A stretch of 64,000 bases of DNA, from assembly GCA_037043015.1 (NCBI GenBank), contig CM073326.1:7820345-7884344 (forward strand). Reading direction: 5' to 3'. Shown one piece after another: positions 34,400 through 46,785 of this stretch (position 1 is its first letter; each line of letters starts with the position of its first letter). The notes under the pieces were generated by a model. It did not search any database, was not told where the DNA came from, and saw only the letters and a list, made by a program, of their open reading frames with translations. The position numbers and the translations under genes are program-made. This DNA is from Bryum argenteum. Taxonomy: Eukaryota > Streptophyta > Bryopsida > Bryales > Bryaceae.

Positions 34400-35560
34400 C
34401 AATGAACGAGTTTGTCTGAGGTGGTCTTAGCGGGCCTGGAGTCCACACCAGACATTGGAGAGTGGGTGGCGAGACCTTGTGCAGGGAACGGACTAAGATG
34501 CATGCCTTGAGCAAAGTGTGCGATAAGAATGGCCTAACACTTTGGACGCCGTCGAAACAGGGATCCTGCCCGATGGCACAGGCAGCCGATTTTCCAGTGG
34601 GAACAAGCCAGGAGTCTAGGCACCTAGCTCGCAGATGACAAATTTTTGAGCTGCTAGTTGTGTTGTTTACACTGCCGGCCAGCAGTTTCGGCAGGCAGCC
34701 ACCAGCTCAATTCCGTTCCCACATCCTGCTAAACGTGTTGACCAATGAGATTCAATCCTTGCGGAAAAATGGTGGAAAAATAGTCTTGCCTCTTGTGCTA
34801 GCTGGTTGAAGATGGCTGTTCCGGCTTGCTGGGCTATGTGCTGGGCGCGAAATCCGCTTGCTTAACTTAAACCAAATTTGGGGCTGCCCAGCAGGCGCAG
34901 CAGGGAGTGTAAACGTAGCAAGTGACAGTCGAAAAGAAACTTCCTCTCTGTTTCATTCATACACGATCCAAGTGCTACCGACAGTTCTCCCTCAATTGAT
35001 CAATACACGAATTGGTTCCAAAAAATGCTTTTGACAAAGCTTGATTTCTATGCACTTTTTTGAAGTTTTTTAGGTTGCCTTGTTGAACTATTCAACTTGG
35101 CATAGAAGTAGCGATTTTCTCACCTTTCATTTCCATAGCACTTGCTCATTTAGAACTATTGAGATTATAAAAACAAATTACGTACCTCTACATTTCTAGT
35201 TTCTACATTCTTTCATGAAGATCCAACACATTCTAGAGCTGTGTAGAGAAAGACCCTTTTCCTTTCATTTCTATTTATTTAATGTGGATCCAACTCATAT
35301 GCCGACAGTCACCCAATTTTAGATTTCTCAATGTAAAAGAAAATTCATTACAATGCGACCGACATGAAAGAGTCAGTATTTTTGGACGTAGTGTCCGATG
35401 CAACTTGGCTCAGGTGGTGCCTGCAGACTTGTGGGGAGAATTTGATGAGTCCCCTTTACCATATATTTGAGAAGTTTCTGAGAAAGAGGGTGACGACGCA
35501 ATCAGCGGGAGCTTTCCGCTATTGCTTGTAATTTCACACGGCTTGAGTGACGATGGGTGA
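34400..35560 (+). pseudogene. Coding-less relic of the membrane-protein family (copy 2)
   Basis: About 34,430-34,650 matches the upstream regions of the intact genes (shared phrases such as CCAGGAGTCTAGG and GCTCGCAGAT), and 34,938-34,975 matches their leader (AACTTCCTCTCTG). Then 35,296-35,560 matches the 3' flank. No coding sequence lies between. The gene body was lost by deletion or never duplicated. The sequence between the two parts (about 34,980-35,290) is AT-rich and unassigned. Confidence 0.65.
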
Positions 35561-35684
35561 GTACTGAGCAGTACGGCAGGCACTCAGTGGCCAAGTGGGA
35601 AGCACGAAATGGACAGAGGAGATTTACATGTCACGTCCTGCTCCAAGAATTGAGTTAGTACGCAAGAGTTGCTGATTACCAGTC

Positions 35685-35998
35685 CTCAATGAGAAGCTCT
35701 ACAATGCTGCACCTCCAAATGGCCATATCTGAAATCCCGGAACAATATTTTATTCAAATTTGAGTTATCCAAAAATACAATCGACGCTTTACATGGGGAG
35801 TCAAGGATAACAAATCTTTAAGTCAATTCACTCACAATTCACTCACATTTTGAGCCCAATTGAAATATGATGAAAATTCACTAGTGGAGAGTCAGAAACA
35901 AGATCTTACGGTTGGATATTCCAAAATCAAATTCAAAAAACCATTGCTCTCGGATTTCAGATATGGCCATTCTGAGGTCGCTGTAGAGCTCCTCACAC
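35685..35998. mobile_element. Foldback element with inverted arms of about 85 bp
   Basis: The left arm (35,685-35,770) and right arm (35,914-35,998) are imperfect inverted copies sharing ATGGCCATATCTGAAATCC. The loop is about 140 bp. It lies about 450 bp upstream of the intact gene at 36,448. The right arm, but not clearly the left, is also present upstream of the second gene at about 46,270-46,340. Confidence 0.7.
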
Positions 35999-36357
35999 AG
36001 GGCTCAAAACGCGGATAGCCTGGCGAGGGACTGGGGTCCACGCCAAACAGTGGGCAGCGGATCATGATGCAGGAGACGGAGTCAACGGACTAGGATGCAC
36101 ACAACAAGCCCGCAAGTGGAAACAGAGGTGTTGCTTGTCGGCACCGTCAGCCAACTTTTCAATTGGACGACGCCACTCACGCCAGGAGTCTAGGGCTCTA
36201 GGCGCTTGGCTCGCAGATCTCGCACTTGACAGATTTTGGCAGTGCGGGGAACTTCCTCTCTGCTTCATGATCAAAAAGCTACAGCATCGAAACATTTGAC
36301 TTTTTTTCCATCACCCTCTCTCTTTATCTACTCTGCTCCTGCTGAGACCTCCCCATA

Positions 36358-37425
36358 ATGTCTGGTCGCGTTGTCATTGCTCAACTTCTCTCTTCTCGAC
36401 ATCCTCATCGACCACTCTTGGGGAAAACAATCGTCTCACAAGCGACCATGTTGCAGCCTTCCTGCCATTCACACCTCCCCTTCCTCCTCGTCCTCCTCTT
36501 TCTGCCTCCTTCCCTCGTTGCGGGAGATTCCACCGCGTCGAATGTTGATACCGTTGGTTTCTGGCTCGGATTCACTCTCCTCGTCATTGTTTCCAGCCTC
36601 GAGGCCGCCATGTCCTTCATCTGGACCCACATCCACATGATGTCCGACGGCGAACACCTCCCCGAACTCTCCTGTCGCGTCTGCGGTCGAGAAGTGGCAA
36701 AGGCTACCATCGACCATGAATCGGCTCTCAGGATCGCAGACGAAGGCCTGGGCGGCGGCTGCGCGTGTTATTGTACGGGAAATACCTCGATCGGCGGCGG
36801 CAAGATGGAGGCGACCCTTGACATGTATTGCACTCTGGCGCTGGTGCCCACATTGATGACCAGGAGGTTCAACCCCTTGACTAGCCTCAGGGCTCCGGCG
36901 GAGCTAGCAGACAATGTGCGAGTGTTCTTCAAGCCGCACAATCACACCGTCAGACGGCTGCTGGAAAACGGGGTGAGCGTTATCGTCGGGTTGATGGACG
37001 TGTCGCTAGGAGTCGCAGGTCTCGCATTGAACTCCCGATCACCTGGGGAGCTCTACAATGCGGTGAAGGACCCGAAAGCGCCGCTGACCTTCGAGAACTA
37101 CTCTACGTTGTTCCTGCTGTATTGGCTGCTCGGCGCGTTGCTATTCCTTTGTATACTTCCAATGCGCTCGAAGAGGATGAGCCTGCAGATTTTTGGCTTA
37201 CCGGGCAAGATCGCATACGGGGTGGCGGCCTCGGGGGGTGTCGTGCTGTTCGCGCTGGGGTGCTGGAAGATCGATGTGGCGAGGAAGGCGCACGAGGACT
37301 GGAGGCCTATGCTCAGTTACTGGATCGGCGGCGCAAGCACGATAAGCTTCCCGCTATGTGGCGTGGAGGTTTTTCACACATTTGGTCTAGTCGGACTGGT
37401 GATCATGCTGAAGCATACTTTTTAA
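36358..37425 (+). CDS. Unrecognised polytopic membrane protein, family copy 3 (intact)
   Basis: I do not recognise this family. The ORF from ATG 36,358 encodes 355 residues, but the conserved start is the inner ATG at 36,448 (325 residues). It opens a signal peptide (LPFLLVLLFLPPSLVAG), and the sequence upstream of it is frameshifted relative to the sister gene. Counted from 36,448, further hydrophobic segments lie at about 36-58, 176-194, 220-238, 254-274 and 295-318. Between the first and second is a soluble Cys-rich part with CRVCG (76-80), CACYC (105-109) and a Gly-rich stretch. The gene is a single exon. Its leader, promoter and 3' flank are shared with the copy at 46,786. The intact Cys pattern and near-identical sister suggest function; the role is unknown. 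Confidence 0.75.
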   Translation: MSGRVVIAQLLSSRHPHRPLLGKTIVSQATMLQPSCHSHLPFLLVLLFLPPSLVAGDSTASNVDTVGFWLGFTLLVIVSSLEAAMSFIWTHIHMMSDGEHLPELSCRVCGREVAKATIDHESALRIADEGLGGGCACYCTGNTSIGGGKMEATLDMYCTLALVPTLMTRRFNPLTSLRAPAELADNVRVFFKPHNHTVRRLLENGVSVIVGLMDVSLGVAGLALNSRSPGELYNAVKDPKAPLTFENYSTLFLLYWLLGALLFLCILPMRSKRMSLQIFGLPGKIAYGVAASGGVVLFALGCWKIDVARKAHEDWRPMLSYWIGGASTISFPLCGVEVFHTFGLVGLVIMLKHTF

Positions 37426-39570
37426 TCATAGTGTTATCTTCGATCGAAGACTTGTTCTGTATATATATTTATTGAGACATAGCGGTGTTCAAGGGGATTA
37501 GTTCCTGAAAATTTGTTCCTTATCGGTACTTCATGCGATGGTATCACCGGCTTTCAACCGTGGTGCCATGGCCTCCGCCTGCATGCAAGAATGGCGAAGT
37601 TGGGACTCGTCCGGGTGGAAGCCATCCAGCCCTTCCCTTACCTCGACCGTGGTGGAAGCCCTCCAGCCCTTCCCTTATCTCGACCGTGTCACAGTTACTT
37701 GCCGAGAGCCACGAATAATGCCCTATTGTAAACTTCTCAGCGCAATAGAAAATTCATAATTACAACCCTACCGACATTGAAAGATTCAGTATTTATTGTA
37801 AATTATAGTGTCTGATGCAATTGAGGACTTCTGGGAAGACTTTGATGAGTCAACGTCTAAATCAACATATTTGAATGGCCACCTAATTAGGGCCTCTTTT
37901 CTACGAGTGTGATCGACATTCTTTGTAATCATTCTAATAACAATAACCAGTTGAGCTTCAGTCGAGCAACAGTCCATCTAAATCTGAATCGTCCACAGGA
38001 ATTGCAAATGAGTGATTCGTGCAGTATACCTCGTTCCCTGAAGCTTCCTTGCGAGTGAACTCGATGTTGTGGATGCTGCAATATTAGTGGAGGCATTTTT
38101 ATAGACTACTGTTGAAGAGGTAATTGGCTGGAAACGTGAATGGGAAGATTCAAGTCGGGATGCATTCATTATTGCTCAAATCAACCGGTTGCCGAACGTT
38201 GTTCAATTGACTTACAGGAATGTGGATTAGTATGGATTATCGTGATCGAGGAGTATGGGCAAGTGAAAAAGACCTTACTTTCCAATCCACCTAGTTTGCT
38301 CACTGGAGATCATGGACAGTTACATGCATCTTGATAGACTCGGGGTCTTTACTATATTCGTAAATCCTCGTTCAATGTCAGAGCATCCACATCCTGTAAC
38401 CATTACATCTATGACTGAAGAGCTTCCAACTGTAAACATGCTTATCAAATAGTTCATGGACTACATTCTCAGCAGAGCATGTGTTTACCAACTACTCACT
38501 GGTAAACACCTTCTAAAAAACAGCATCGGTACAATCGAAGGTACATAACGAGCACCTTCGCACTGTTCATGGAGAACGGACACTCTACACGCTACAGTAC
38601 ATGCGATGAGGATGTTCGCATGATCGACACTAAGGATATGTAAATGCGAACCCCTTAGAAATCAAATGGTTGCATACCTCCCCGTCTTTAATTTCTCACT
38701 GTACGTATTTGCTGCCAACCCTTGATCTTGAAGGAGACTCATTCACTTCGGCGGAATCGGAAGCGGAGAATACGAAACGAGACGTTTTGCAGTGAGTTCG
38801 ACCCGCTATCGATCCAAAGTCCATTGAGAACTGCGATTACACGAAGCGTCATGGTATCCGCCGAAACTGAATCGCCATACTCACAGCATAAAGCTGGGAA
38901 AACAGCAACACCTCCCACACTGGCTGGATACTTCATCATGGTAATCGAGCGGAGGCCTGACCCATCACGCTATGAGAGTGACTGGATCGGCAATACTCTC
39001 GATCAATCATCTATGAGCGAGCTGATCGACGAGCTGGGTTGGGATGAGTGTACCGAGCAGATGTTCCGAAAGTCCTGGCGATGGTGTGGAATTGATCAAC
39101 TAGTAGTCAGATGTACCTGTTATTATTCACCAGGACTGAGCTTTCCGGAATTCCTATTTAACACATTGGCTTGTTGGAAGCAAGGAAGACTATGTTTGTT
39201 GACTGAGCGACTACTTTCGGGCACTTTCGGAAGAGTTTCGAAGTGGCTCTTTCTAAAGCAAGCTTTCTATCATTTTTTCATGGGTGTCGAGATTTCAAAG
39301 TTTTGTTCTGAGGTGCATAAAGAGTAAATACCACACCATGCATTGTAGTTTTGAGGTTTACACTCTTAGTTTGCATATCCATCAGGAACCGATTCGTGAG
39401 CTCGGAAAGTACTCGAATGCAATCGACCTATTGTTTATATAGCGTGGCAAGCGCTTGATCCAAGCTCTCTCAATGTGTTCTTGAGGTAAGTGCCACATAC
39501 ATACAATTCCTTAGCGGTTTGTTAAGCTCAAATCAATGGGCCCCCGTTTTAGTATTAATCCAAGTTGGCT
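37426..39570 (+). repeat. 3' flank of family copy 3 (duplicated segment)
   Basis: This is colinear with 47,770-49,973. It contains a 201-codon ORF (38,722-39,327) whose counterpart in the other copy (49,282 onward) is broken by deletions, so I do not regard it as a gene. The antisense frame at 38,739-38,939 is open in both copies but has no recognised motif. The uninterrupted target site of the MITE found at 48,447-48,663 lies at about 38,106. Confidence 0.7.
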
Positions 39571-41965
39571 CGATGTGTTCTTGAGGCAAGTGCTAGATAT
39601 GTACAACTTCCAAGCATATTTGGCGTAGCCCAAATCAAAGTCATGTGTTGTACTTGACATTATCAAAACAAAGAAGTCCAACTTAGGTCCTACCTTCCTA
39701 ATAAGCATTATTTCATGAAATAAATTAAAATTGTTATGTACGTTCAAACAAAAATCACTTAACACAAATTCTTTTCAACTTTCTATCTAAAGTAATATAA
39801 AGGGAGGACTTTCATTTCTTGCTCATAGCTTTTGTTATAGCTTCCAGCCGTCGAGGTCTCAAGAGGTAGAGGCAATTGATTATGCAGTTGGTGTCTCAGA
39901 GTCAATAATAGCTTCATTAGAGTCATTTGTATACTTGGTGCTAACTCGCCTTTGTGCTTCCAATTTGTGTTGGAGTTCAGTCGTTCATAGCTTCTAGTAA
40001 CCTTGCCATAGGCAACATTTGCAATTAGATGAAGTTGCACAAGGCTATTGCTGGACAAACTCTAATTTAATTGCAACATAAACTTCTCACTTTTAGATTG
40101 TATCATGTCTTTTGGCATATAACTAAGGGTAGGCCAAAAAGAATTTCACGCCAACCTTAAGAGGAACATGGCTTTCTCCTTCTTACGTGAATGCTTGATG
40201 ATAAAAGCATTCTGTTTTGCATGTGAAATAACATATCAATAATTATTCTTGTTTTAGATCTAAAGCTTCATCAACAACGAGTCCACTGCGGATTCATACC
40301 ACAATGACAATTTGGCCAACAAGTTCATTAGTCAGAGTAATCAACTTGGCCAAGGAATTCATAAGTTCATTAGTTAGAGTAATCAACTTGGTCAAGGACA
40401 TGACAATCCACATTTCAATTCCTTCAAGTAAAGAGGGAGAGATGTGGTATACTCAAAAGGATAATATGCCGCATGTGCACTAAATGCCCACTCAAAGCTG
40501 ACTTCTTATTAGAACATCAATATAGGAAATTGCATGTTTGAGTAGAAAAACAAAATAAAATAAAAAAATAAAAAAATAAAAAAAATAAAAAATCAATCTA
40601 TACAGTATGTTGGATTGGTTTGTGGTACATAGATTCTTAGCCTTGCAATTTTGGAAGGCCTCCAATCTTTTGTATACGGTGGTATGGAGTTGTGTACATG
40701 GATTTCCTTCTTTGTGGGATAGGTTTTGGTGATTATTGATTGTAAGACTATATGGCAAGTCTTTCATTTATAAGTATTTTTTAATTAACATATTTTATGG
40801 TTGTTCGATGTGTTGTAAAACTTGGTAGAGCAGTGTATCTAATTGGATTAAAGCTCGGTGGTGGCGATATTATATGAACAAGCTAGGATTGAGTCAATTC
40901 TGAGTACAACTTTCTTTTGTGGTTCTAGTCCTCAATCCCTCTTCCATACGAAAGAGTTGTGCTATTGTTGAACAAACTCTAATTTAATTGCAACATAAAG
41001 CTGGGGTATGAATCCGGAGTGGGCTTGTTGTTGACAGTTTGTTGTTCATAATGTTCATAAAGTTTTTTACCAAAAACAAGAAATTTCATAAGTCATTTGT
41101 CATGCAAAATATAATGCTTTTATCATCTAGCACTAAAGTAAGAAGGAGAACACATAAGAAGGAATATGCCATATTCCTCTTAAGGTTGGCGTAAAATTCT
41201 CTTTGACCTACCCTTAGTTATATGCCAAAAATCATGATACAATCTAAAAGTGAGAAGTTTATGTTGCAATTAAATTAGAGTTTGTTCAACAATAGCCTCG
41301 TGCAACTTCATCAATTTGCATCTAATTGCAAATGTTGCCTATGGCAAGGTGACTAGAAGCTATGAACGACTGAACTCCAACACAAATTGGAAGCACAAAA
41401 GCAAGTTAGCACCAAGTATACAAATGACTCCAATACTTCTTGAGACCTCGACGGGCTGAAAGCTATAACAAAAGCTATGAACAATTGAACTAGAAGTGAG
41501 AAGTTTATGTTGCAATTAAATTAGAGTTTGTCGAGCAATAGCCTCGTGCAACTTCATCAATTTGCATTCTCGTGCAACTTCATCAATTTGCATTTAATTG
41601 CAAATGTTGCCCTTCATCAATTTGCATTTAATTGCAAATGTTGCCCACGGCAAGGTGACTAGAACAATAGGGTTTCTTCTAGTAACTCCAAAGAACCCGT
41701 TATTGTTTTTAAAAAGACCAATCAAGAAATGAAAGTCCTCCCTTTATATTACTTCAAATAGAAAGTTAACAAGAATTTGTGTTAAGTGCTTTTTGTTTGA
41801 ATGTACATACTAATTTCAATTTATTTTATGATTTGATGCTTATTAGAAATAGAGGATCTTAGCTAAACCTCTTGATTTGATAATGTCAAGGACAACACAT
41901 GACTTTGATTTGGGCTAAACCAAATCTGCTTGGACGTTGTACATTTCTAGAACTTGCCTCTAGAA
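39571..41965. mobile_element. Large foldback element A (about 2.4 kb)
   Basis: Long inverted arms lie at about 39,571-40,300 and 41,007-41,965, separated by a loop of about 700 bp. Both outer ends carry the phrase CTTGAGGCAAGT or its complement. The arms share many blocks, for example CCCAAATCAAAGTCATGTG (left) against its complement near 41,900. The right arm also contains small tandem repeats (CTTCATCAATTTGCAT, 41,540-41,640). No transposase is inside. A second copy lies at 49,974-51,844. It resembles foldback-type DNA elements; the class is uncertain. Confidence 0.8.
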
Positions 41966-42912
41966 TTCATGGCATTATTATATTTTTCACTACGTGTGGG
42001 AGTTTGTAATTTTACTGCACAAACTAAATTCAACTTGAGACCCATCCCAAGTGATTTCACCATAACACTTAAATATAGAATCTTTAGCATCCAAGATGTT
42101 GTTTTCCCACATTCTGTGATTGTGACTCATTGCTGCAGAAGAAGAAAGAAGAAGAACACCATACCCGTGAGGGTTGGCGTGAATAAAGTGTCCGTTCGAC
42201 CTACCCTGATGATATGCCCACAGGACCTAACAACAGTGGTATAGGACTACTAACCCCTCTCAGGGTGAACACTACATGAAAAAAGACCCAGAACTAGTGA
42301 GCTACTATGTTTGTATAAAAGTAAAGGTTTGGTTTTGTTGGTCATCACATTGTTGACATACCACGTTGTTTGGAAGAGACATGGATGTGTAGTAGCGGTT
42401 CGATTCCCGTTTAACTCGCTTGAGGAGCGTTTACAATCATCTGGCGCTATAGAGCTAGTGGGCAGGAAAATTGTGCTGCAATTGTTGGGTACTTGTAGAA
42501 ACCTTCCGGATGAAATTTCATTGTATTGAGAAATATTGGTTCTAAATTATGGCCGGTGTTCTCAAGTTTGTAGATCATTAATCTTGTAAGTATGTAGTGG
42601 CAGAGTTATGTTTATATGGTAGAAGCAAAAAATAAAAAAAGAGTTTCGATGTTTTATGATAATTTTAATCACTTTAATACAAATGTAGAAGTCTAAATTT
42701 GGATGCAGAACTATCACCCTACTTTACGTATGCATGAGGGTGAAATCTATGCAACAAGAAGAATGTGAATTGTAACTATTTGATTTTGGGAGGAGGCCCC
42801 ATACAAGTATTTCAAAAAATCATGAAAAAAGCGTATTCAACGATCTTATGAATTGTATTGAATACTCATTTAGAGTATATAATCTCAAAATCTAAAACTC
42901 CTAGAATCTTTC
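41966..42912. other. Intergenic DNA with a SINE-related fragment
   Basis: About 42,160-42,275 contains GGCGTGAATAAAGTGTCCG and CTCTCAGGGTGAACACTA, diverged matches to the body of the SINE at 27,111-27,472 in the same orientation. A good pol III B box, GGTTCGATTCCCG, occurs at about 42,398, but no A box is seen at the right distance. The last 140 bp are also present upstream of 52,064, so they belong to the segmental duplication. No gene is supported. Confidence 0.45.
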
Positions 42913-43844
42913 TTAGCCCCTAAACGAGAAGAATGTCAAAATACCGACGTCGTAGGGTGTTGTGGTCTTGCAGATGAAGGGTAGAAACTTTGAAGAGCCA
43001 TTTACTTCTTCATTAAGAGTCTGTTATGGATGAAATCACTTGTGCTAGGTTACGAATGAAGTCTAGTTTGTTTGGTAAAAATTGCAAATCCATAAAATGA
43101 ATTCTGAATGAATGGCATGCATTTTAGTGAACAACTCTTATTTTTGAGTTTTCAAACATGAGGCATAATGTACCATTGTAAGGGAATTTTTTCAGTCTAG
43201 AAATATAAATGAAAACCCAATTTCTTAACTATTTAATCAAAAATATTTCAACCACAAAGTTGAAGGACTTCTCTCAACTTTGATTAGACCTTCCCAATGG
43301 TAAAGCATTAAGCTCATGATTATGTAAAAAAATGCATGAAAAACTAAATTGGATTTCACATAATTGGCTTGTAATGGCAAAGCATGCCCCATGTTTAAAA
43401 AGTTCAAAAACAAAAATTGCCTTCAGTAACATAAATGCCATTGCTTGAAACTTTTTTGTAGGAGTTTGCAATTTTTACAACACAAACTAAACTTAAGTTG
43501 GAACCCAGCCCAAGTGATTTCATTTATAAAAGATTCCATTTGAACAAGTTAACTTATTGTTCTTCAAAGTTGTTGCTTGTCATTGATTTCATCCAAAAAG
43601 GACTTTGAATGAAGAAGTTATTAATCTTTTGAGGTTGCTCCTTGCCATTCAAAATACTCCCTCCGTCTCAGAAAACACCATGATTTGCTAAAACTGGTTG
43701 ATGTTCCTAATGGTCTAGATTACTTTTTAATATTGTTGAATACGGTTTAGATGGTTTGAATTACTCATTAATATCAAATCATGGTATTTTTCAAAGATGG
43801 AGGGATGATAGTTTTTCCTACATTCGACGCGTTTAGAAGTTAAC
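42913..43844. mobile_element. Roughly 1-kb repeat element, copy 2, itself folded back
   Basis: The ends TTAGCCCCTAAACG and GCGTTTAGAAGTTAAC are diverged versions of the terminal repeats of copy 1. Unlike copy 1, this copy is an inverted repeat: a block at about 42,970-43,170 (CTTTGAAGAGCCAT and onward) returns in reverse at about 43,345-43,620. A Stowaway-like MITE is nested in its right part. Confidence 0.65.
43657..43808. mobile_element. Stowaway-like MITE (about 152 bp)
   Basis: The left end CTCCCTCCGTCTCAG is the typical plant Stowaway terminus. The right end, read in reverse, gives CATCCCTCCATCTTTG, and both ends continue inward to ACCATGATTTG. TA dinucleotides flank it at 43,655-43,656 and 43,809-43,810, as expected for mariner-type insertion. 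No ORF is inside. Confidence 0.75.
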
Positions 43845-44030
43845 TCTCAAGGGAGCCCAAGGGGCTTTCCTCCAACTAAAGCTGCTTTATAGCTCTCAAC
43901 TTTCAATATATAACACTATCTTCACACAATAATTATGAAGAACTCTTACAATATAAGGTGAGTGTCGCTTCACTACAAACGGGAAAAACCATGAGAACAA
44001 TAATTTGAGCACATGGGAGGCCTTCTAAGA

Positions 44031-44096
<66 letters not shown>

Positions 44097-46250
44097 ATGA
44101 CAAGGAAGCTATTTAGATCTTAATTTTACAATCCAAATGATATAAATGACCAAACCATTAACAATTGCTAATCTAAGGAGTGATTCTAGAATATCTCAAT
44201 TATTCAAAAATCAGTAATAGGAGCCTTAGCATGACCACTGAATGATAAAATAAGAGGCTTATGGTTTGCGAACATGTTGGATTGTTGGTTAGGACCAATT
44301 GCATTACCGTTGTATATTTAGTGTGCCCTTGCACTTTTATAGAGGAGTTTCTTTTTATACTTTTGTGTTATGTATGTTTTCTCTACTCATGGCGTTACCG
44401 TTCACAATCACAATAGATCCTTTTGCGCTCCGCGATTTGATGCTTATGTATTATGTAAATTTCTTGTCTTTTCTTGCCGACATTCATTGTAAAGTTGTAC
44501 AATTGTGTGTTGAGCGTACTAGAGAAATGTTAGAAGAAAACAAGTCTTTGCCCATGAAAACAAGTCTCTACCCATGACGACTTCTATAATGACGGGCAAG
44601 CCTATATAAAGCAAAAGAGTTGGTCACGAGTTAATAAGAAATTTTGTGAAATTTATGTAAGAATTTTGATTTTGGAGCGGCCAATGCTATTTTTGGAGAT
44701 TTTGATCTAAGCTTTGGAAATTTGTTTGCTTAGGAGACTCTCCTTGGAATTCTAAAACCTAACAATTACAAATAGGGGGCAACCATTACCCTCCCTCGGT
44801 GACCAACTCACTAGCATGATATAAGTTAAGTTGAGAAAAAATAATATTCTATGGAAAGGGGCATATCTAAGATATCCAAAGTCCACATCACAAGCGGTTC
44901 TACTATGGCTCATGACTGGGATCGGCAGGCGTAAATAACTCGACACTATATTATCCTCCAAGTTATTTAGCCAAAAAGCTTCAAAACTGCACACTTTCAT
45001 TACAAGGTAGAAAGTTCTAGCTCTTGTGAGATTTTTGTGTAAAAAACTGTAGGGTCTAGTGCTTTGAATGTAAATGTATGTGTACGCCAAATTTGAGATT
45101 TGAATTCCTCAAAAATTGTAAGATTCAAATTCCTCACAAGTTGTTCAAAGTTGAAATGAAAGTTTTTTTTACTAGTTGCAAACAGGGTTGTCTTGTACGA
45201 CAAACTCGACACAACGTCGAACACGACATGTCACACAGAAATTTGTTTGAAAATATACCATATTTCTAGAATATACTTAGAATATTCTAGAATACGCCCA
45301 CATATTTTTAAATATTTTGAGCATATTTCATCCAAATTGTCTAACGTACTATACACTTGACGGACACGACGAACACGACAACTCGACACACATTGCCGAA
45401 AATGTGTCAAAGAAGACAACTCTTGTTGCAAAATGGATTGGAAGTATTTTGTGAGCCAAAATATCCAATTTCAAGGATATATTTGGACTGAGGCTCTTCA
45501 AATCCTTGTTCTTAAGTGACTTTAGGAATATGTTTGTACAATTATAACCCTTCTTGAACCTATAAAACCCATAGAAATGCTTGATTTCTCACATGGAGGT
45601 ATGTTGAAATTCCAATGCAAAGGCTAAATTTTGACAATTAAATAAGGATATGAAGAATTATTGGATCAAACATCCAAGCCATGAAATTTTGCCTCATGAG
45701 TCATAACCTACTTTACAAGTTTAAAAAAAAAAATAAAAAATTGGAAAACAATTAAATCTCAATTTTTGGGCATGAATTTTTCAAAGTTCTCAATCTAATT
45801 GATTTTGGGCAAATTCTGAGAATAAATGAGCATATTTTGGACTTTGGGTAGTTTTGGACTTTTGGGCAGTAGTTTTGGGCAAATATTTAATAGTGTTTTC
45901 AAACTTTTGACCGTGAATATCTTCTAAATAATTTTAGAAATTTGAAGAAGCATGTGATGACTTTTTTAGAATTGTATGGGAAAACTCTACAATCTGCAGA
46001 AGGTTTCTATACTTAGAAAATGAGGGCGTGACTAGAGTCAAAGCAGCCACTTCATGTCCTCTTGGACCATGAGGGATCAACCTCTTAGGTCAAAATCTAC
46101 TACATTGTGGTGGATTTGCTTTAAATAGTATGTTGCATTTGCAAAATTGACTCAATGTACCTTAAAATCCGTACGGTGAAATTCGATAAAAATTTGTGGG
46201 TATTTAGAAAAGATACTCATACACAAATTCCTGCGGTTAGATTGCTCAAA
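43845..46250. other. AT-rich intergenic DNA
   Basis: No gene is supported. It includes the (AT)30 microsatellite and, at about 45,190-45,230 and 45,355-45,395, two clusters of CGAACACGACA / CTCGACACA phrases that may mark a decayed element. Short ORFs are not convincing. Confidence 0.4.
44033..44092. repeat. (AT)30 microsatellite
   Basis: Sixty bases of perfect AT dinucleotide repeat. Confidence 0.97.
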
Positions 46251-46785
46251 ATCAAGTTCAAGAAAAAAAAATCATTGTTCACGGATTTCAAATATGAGCA
46301 TCTTTAGGTCACTGTAGAGCTTCCCATATAGGGCTCAAACGCGTTGTGTCGCAAATAGCCTCAGCGAAGGATTGGGGTCCACGCCAAACAATGAGTAGCG
46401 GATCATGATGCAGGAAACGGAGTCAACAGACTAGAATGCCCTCAACGAGCAGTGGGATACGAATGCCCACCAGTCAGCCAACTTTTCTATGGGAAGACGC
46501 CACTCACGCCAGGAGTGTAGGGCTCTAGGCGCTTGGCTCGCAGATCTCGCACTTGACAGATTTTGGCACGGCCGGAAACTTCCTCTCTGCTTCATTTATT
46601 CACGATCAAAACGCTACCGAATCGGAGAAGTTGGACTTTTCTTCCATCCCCCTCTCTCTTTATCTACTCTGCTCCTGCTGAGGCCTTTCCATCACTTCTG
46701 GTAGCGTTGTCATTGCTCAACTTCTCTCTTCTCGACACCCTCCTCTCGATCACTCTTGGGAAAAGCAATCGTCCCACAAGCGACC

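Noticed and set aside
38722-39327. 201-codon ORF in the flank of family copy 3
   Set aside because: The sister segment (49,282 onward) carries deletions and stops in the same frame, so the frame is not maintained. It also has no recognised domain.
40492-40767. 91-codon minus-strand ORF rich in Phe/Tyr in the loop of foldback A
   Set aside because: The frame is produced by an A-rich low-complexity stretch (about 40,545-40,592) and has no coding character.
40813-40880. A-box-like TGGTAGAGCAGTG as a tRNA candidate
   Set aside because: No matching B box or acceptor stem follows.
42311-42529. Possible tRNA gene suggested by GGTTCGATTCCCG
   Set aside because: Only the B box is present. No A box at the right distance and no cloverleaf could be drawn.
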